A stretch of DNA of 42,152 nt, from NCBI RefSeq assembly GCF_014646635.1, contig NZ_BMNQ01000030.1, positions 1 to 42,152 on the forward strand. Reading direction: 5' to 3'. Position 1 is the first letter of the stretch. Every line of letters begins with the position of its first letter. This document shows positions 42,034-42,152 of the stretch, piece after piece. Under the pieces are notes generated by a model. It was given only the letters and a program-made list of their open reading frames with translations. It had not been told where the DNA came from and searched no databases. The DNA is from Lentibacillus kapialis (lineage in GTDB: Bacteria > Bacillota > Bacilli > Bacillales > Amphibacillaceae). Position numbers and translations under genes: made by a program.

Positions 42034-42152
42034 TAATCAGATAAGAAAGTATAAAATTTGAGAATATCACAATACCCAATACTGTGTGTTTTTGCGCACC
42101 CCGCTGTTGGGCAGTCCAGGTAGTCCGAATCCACATGATAACTTTTAAGTGT
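42034..42152. other. Tail of window: further repeat-like sequence, cut by the window end
   Basis: Contains AGAAAGTATAAAATTTGAG (about 42046-42063), which restarts the first half of the dispersed repeat, then GCACCCCGCTGTTGGGCAG and further non-coding sequence. It may be the edge of a mobile element or a second repeat module; no coding frame can be supported. Confidence 0.35.

Noticed and set aside
41810-42136. Minus-strand frame at the window end
   Set aside because: It overlaps the well-supported aldolase gene and the dispersed repeat, and has no recognisable domain.

Overview
The window looks like a chromosomal segment of a low-to-mid GC Gram-positive bacterium of the Bacillaceae, closest in style to the Lentibacillus/Virgibacillus/Oceanobacillus group. 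The evidence is strong AGGAGG-type ribosome binding sites, sigma-A promoters, a DUF1659/DUF2922 pair, a CalY/TasA-type protein, a YhcW-like HAD phosphatase, LCP and TagA wall-polymer genes, and Bacillaceae-style dispersed repeats. This genus-level placement is inference from memory of these families.

Layout. 1-5.7 kb is a surface polysaccharide region: the C-terminus of a TagA/WecG-type glycosyltransferase, a HEPN/MNT pair, an LCP ligase on the minus strand, then a glycosyltransferase, a Wzx-like flippase and a TupA-type ATP-grasp gene. 5.9-6.5 kb holds DUF1659 and DUF2922. 7.1-12 kb has a lipoprotein Cu/Zn superoxide dismutase, a LysR regulator and malate synthase G. 12.8-25.1 kb is the most unusual part: secreted NagZ (GH3), CalY/TasA, NamZ (DUF1343), an AmiE-like serine hydrolase, an EEP-fold hydrolase and a GH89 alpha-N-acetylglucosaminidase. 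All of these enzymes (not CalY) end in the same ~80-residue helical C-terminal domain (FIMAH type). 25.4 kb has tRNA-Pro(CGG) and tRNA-Gly(CCC). 26.4-33.3 kb is an amino-sugar/sialic acid catabolic cluster: nanE, nanA, an SSS transporter, an unexpected fumarate-reductase-like flavoprotein, a ROK kinase and an RpiR regulator. 33.4-36.6 kb carries an XRE-ImmA/IrrE gene with a partner of unknown function, a possible structured RNA and a HAD phosphatase. 36.9-41.9 kb is a glucitol/sorbitol PTS operon (SorC regulator, GutM, IIC, IIBC, IIA, sorbitol-6-P dehydrogenase, transaldolase-like aldolase).

Threaded between genes from 6.6 to 26.1 kb are seven tandem arrays (about 150 units in total) of a 21-bp unit with a palindromic core. 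All are in the same orientation whatever the direction of the neighbouring genes. They are open in several reading frames only because 21 is a multiple of three; I treat them as non-coding. A period of 21 bp is two turns of B-DNA, so every core would sit on one face of the helix.

How it may fit together: the tagged exo-enzymes would strip GlcNAc, MurNAc and peptides from cell-wall fragments and GlcNAc from other glycans outside the cell. The nan cluster would handle N-acetylated sugars taken up by the SSS transporter. The shared C-terminal domain suggests a common localisation or assembly of the secreted enzymes.
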